Of a stretch of DNA of 64,000 nt, positions 63,084 through 64,000 are shown in pieces. This DNA is from Deinococcus metallilatus (GTDB lineage: Bacteria; Deinococcota; Deinococci; Deinococcales; Deinococcaceae). The stretch is from NCBI RefSeq assembly GCF_004758605.1, contig NZ_CP038510.1:151501-215500 (forward strand). The letters run 5' to 3'. A model generated the notes under the pieces. That model made no database searches. It saw nothing but the letters and a program-made list of their open reading frames with translations, and had not been told where the DNA came from. Position 1 is the first letter of the stretch. The number at the start of each line of letters is the position of its first letter. The position numbers and the translations under genes are program-made.

Positions 63084-63890
63084 TCACGGAAGGGGAGAGA
63101 AGGCTGCGCCGTTGTAGCCCAGGTGACGCGAGATCAGCCGCGCCACGCCGACGATGACCTCGCCCAGTTCGGCGATGCGTCCGGGTGTCATGCGGGAGGC
63201 CGGTCCGCCGACGCTGATGGCACCGACCACGTTTCCGTCTGCGGTAAAGATCGGGGCGCCAACGCCACGGGCCTCCAGGTCGACATCCAGGTCGCTGATG
63301 GCGTAGCCCCGGGTGCGGATCGCCTGAAGCTCCCTCTGGAGGGCCTCGGAAGAATTCAGGGTATGGGGCGTCAGTTGCGGCAGGCTTCCCACCCGCTCGA
63401 CGACGGCCTGCTGCCGCTCGGGCGGGAGAAAGGCCAGGATGGCCTTGGGGCAGGCGCCAGCGTGGAGGGGCGCGCGTCGGCCCAGCTCCGTCACGAGCCG
63501 GACGGGCCTGAGGCCGTCACGGTGGTCCACGCAAGTAGCCTCATCGCCCTCCAGCACGAAGAGATTGACGGTTTCCTCCGTGGTCTGCGACACCTCGTCC
63601 ATGAAGGATTTGGCCGCCGCCACCAGGGAGGGCTGCGGTTGCGCGGCCCCCGCCAGTTGCTCGACCAGCGCCGTCAAGTAATAGCGGTCATCCTCGTCGG
63701 TGTGGAGGAAGCCCACATGGAACAACGTGCGCAGGCAGCGAAACGCCTGGTTCCGCTCAATTCCCAGTTCCTGGGCCAGTTCCGAGGGAGTGAAGCGGTG
63801 GGGGGGGCGTCCAAAGGCCAGCAGCACTTCGAGGGTACTGGCGGCGGACTGGATGACATACCGGGGAGCCTCGCTCGTCGTCTGGGGCAT
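63084..63890 (-). CDS. IclR-family transcriptional regulator
   Basis: 268 residues. Winged HTH at ~12-70 (IQSAASTLEVLLAFGRPPHRFTPSELAQELGIERNQAFRCLRTL) followed by the GAF-like IclR effector domain (SLVAAAKSFMDEVSQTTEETVNLFVLEGDEATCVD, LHAGACPKAILAFLPP, DLDVDLEARGVGAPIFTADGNVVGAISVGGP). AGGAGG lies 4-5 nt before the ATG. It leads the peptide importer/hydrolase operon to 56168. Confidence 0.93.
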   Translation of the reverse strand: MPQTTSEAPRYVIQSAASTLEVLLAFGRPPHRFTPSELAQELGIERNQAFRCLRTLFHVGFLHTDEDDRYYLTALVEQLAGAAQPQPSLVAAAKSFMDEVSQTTEETVNLFVLEGDEATCVDHRDGLRPVRLVTELGRRAPLHAGACPKAILAFLPPERQQAVVERVGSLPQLTPHTLNSSEALQRELQAIRTRGYAISDLDVDLEARGVGAPIFTADGNVVGAISVGGPASRMTPGRIAELGEVIVGVARLISRHLGYNGAAFSPLP

Positions 63891-63927
63891 CCTACCTCCT
63901 GTTTGACTCTAGCAACTGGTTTGATTA

Positions 63928-63956
63928 ACCCTACTCCTGTGGGAGGCTGATGACAA
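63928..63956 (-). promoter_or_regulatory. Promoter of the IclR/peptide importer operon
   Basis: Minus strand: TTGTCA (63956-63951), 17-bp spacer, TAGGGT (63933-63928), 37 bp before the IclR ATG. A GGTTAATCAAACC imperfect dyad just downstream is a candidate operator. Confidence 0.5.
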
Positions 63957-64000
63957 GCTGGGCCACAGAGTTCATCTAGAAGAGCTGTCAAGTACGGACT

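Noticed and set aside
60515..63157. Open frame of 880 codons antisense to the peptide-type permease and binding-protein genes
   Set aside because: Pure GC-rich shadow: the opposite strand encodes well-conserved ABC proteins with ribosome sites, and the antisense product is His/Gly/Arg/Val-rich with no motif.

Overview
The window is GC-rich DNA made of catabolic and transport operons separated by a small plasmid-type or island-type segment. Everything visible fits a Deinococcus-like bacterium. The clues are the high GC content, promoters of the TTGACA / TAnnnT type, a stand-alone short ParA with a ribbon-helix-helix partner, an HTH-antitoxin/PIN pair, IS630 elements, LtrA, and a CoiA-like fragment. 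Species and replicon are inference. The ParA module suggests a megaplasmid or secondary chromosome, but no replication initiator is visible. No rRNA, tRNA or CRISPR array was found.

Layout. (1) 0.1-9.7 kb: a GntR regulator diverges from a peptide-type ABC importer (binding protein plus two permeases). This is followed, with start/stop overlaps, by a creatininase-family amidohydrolase, a ketopantoate-reductase-like dehydrogenase, an SDR, an M20 peptidase and an AstE/AspA-type deacylase. A TGTTACA-type palindrome lies at both promoters. (2) 9.9-12.1 kb: a ParA/RHH partition pair, an intact HTH antitoxin beside the wreck of its PIN toxin, a truncated CoiA-like gene and a probable decayed transposase. 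(3) 12.2-18.5 kb: LtrA, a royal-jelly-family beta-propeller protein, two zinc dehydrogenases, an ABM monooxygenase-like protein and a membrane-anchored SRPBCC protein. (4) 19.1-21.4 kb: two different IS630-family elements joined head to tail at one shared TA. (5) 21.5-25.7 kb: an EamA/B3-B4/PNPOx-like/GNAT operon divergent from a MocR regulator.

(6) 25.8-42.0 kb: a 16-kb LacI-headed locus. It carries two complete sugar ABC importers without ATPases, a GH43-like hydrolase, a GH172 (DUF2961) protein, two secreted DUF4185-type lipoproteins (one with a carbohydrate-binding tail), a fucose-isomerase-like protein and an FGGY kinase. GH172 and DUF4185 (GH183) families are associated with D-arabinofuranose linkages. 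A D-arabinose to D-ribulose to D-ribulose-5-phosphate route would need exactly an isomerase of the L-fucose type and an FGGY kinase. I therefore read this as a candidate D-arabinan or D-arabinofuranoside utilisation locus, which I consider the most interesting content here.

(7) 42.4-51.9 kb: a second LacI-headed operon with a sugar ABC importer, two different ADP-ribosylglycohydrolase-family proteins, a CitE/HpcH-type lyase and a CaiB-type CoA transferase. The combination has no obvious named pathway. (8) 52.1-56.1 kb: DeoR regulator, KdgT-type permease, four-carbon acid-sugar kinase and PdxA2, the known architecture for D-threonate/D-erythronate breakdown to DHAP. (9) 56.2-63.9 kb: an IclR regulator followed by a second peptide-type ABC importer without ATPases, a BPL_N/amidotransferase-fold protein, an M19 dipeptidase and a proline-iminopeptidase-like hydrolase.

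Five binding-protein-dependent importers are encoded but not one ABC ATPase, so they must borrow ATPases made elsewhere in the genome.
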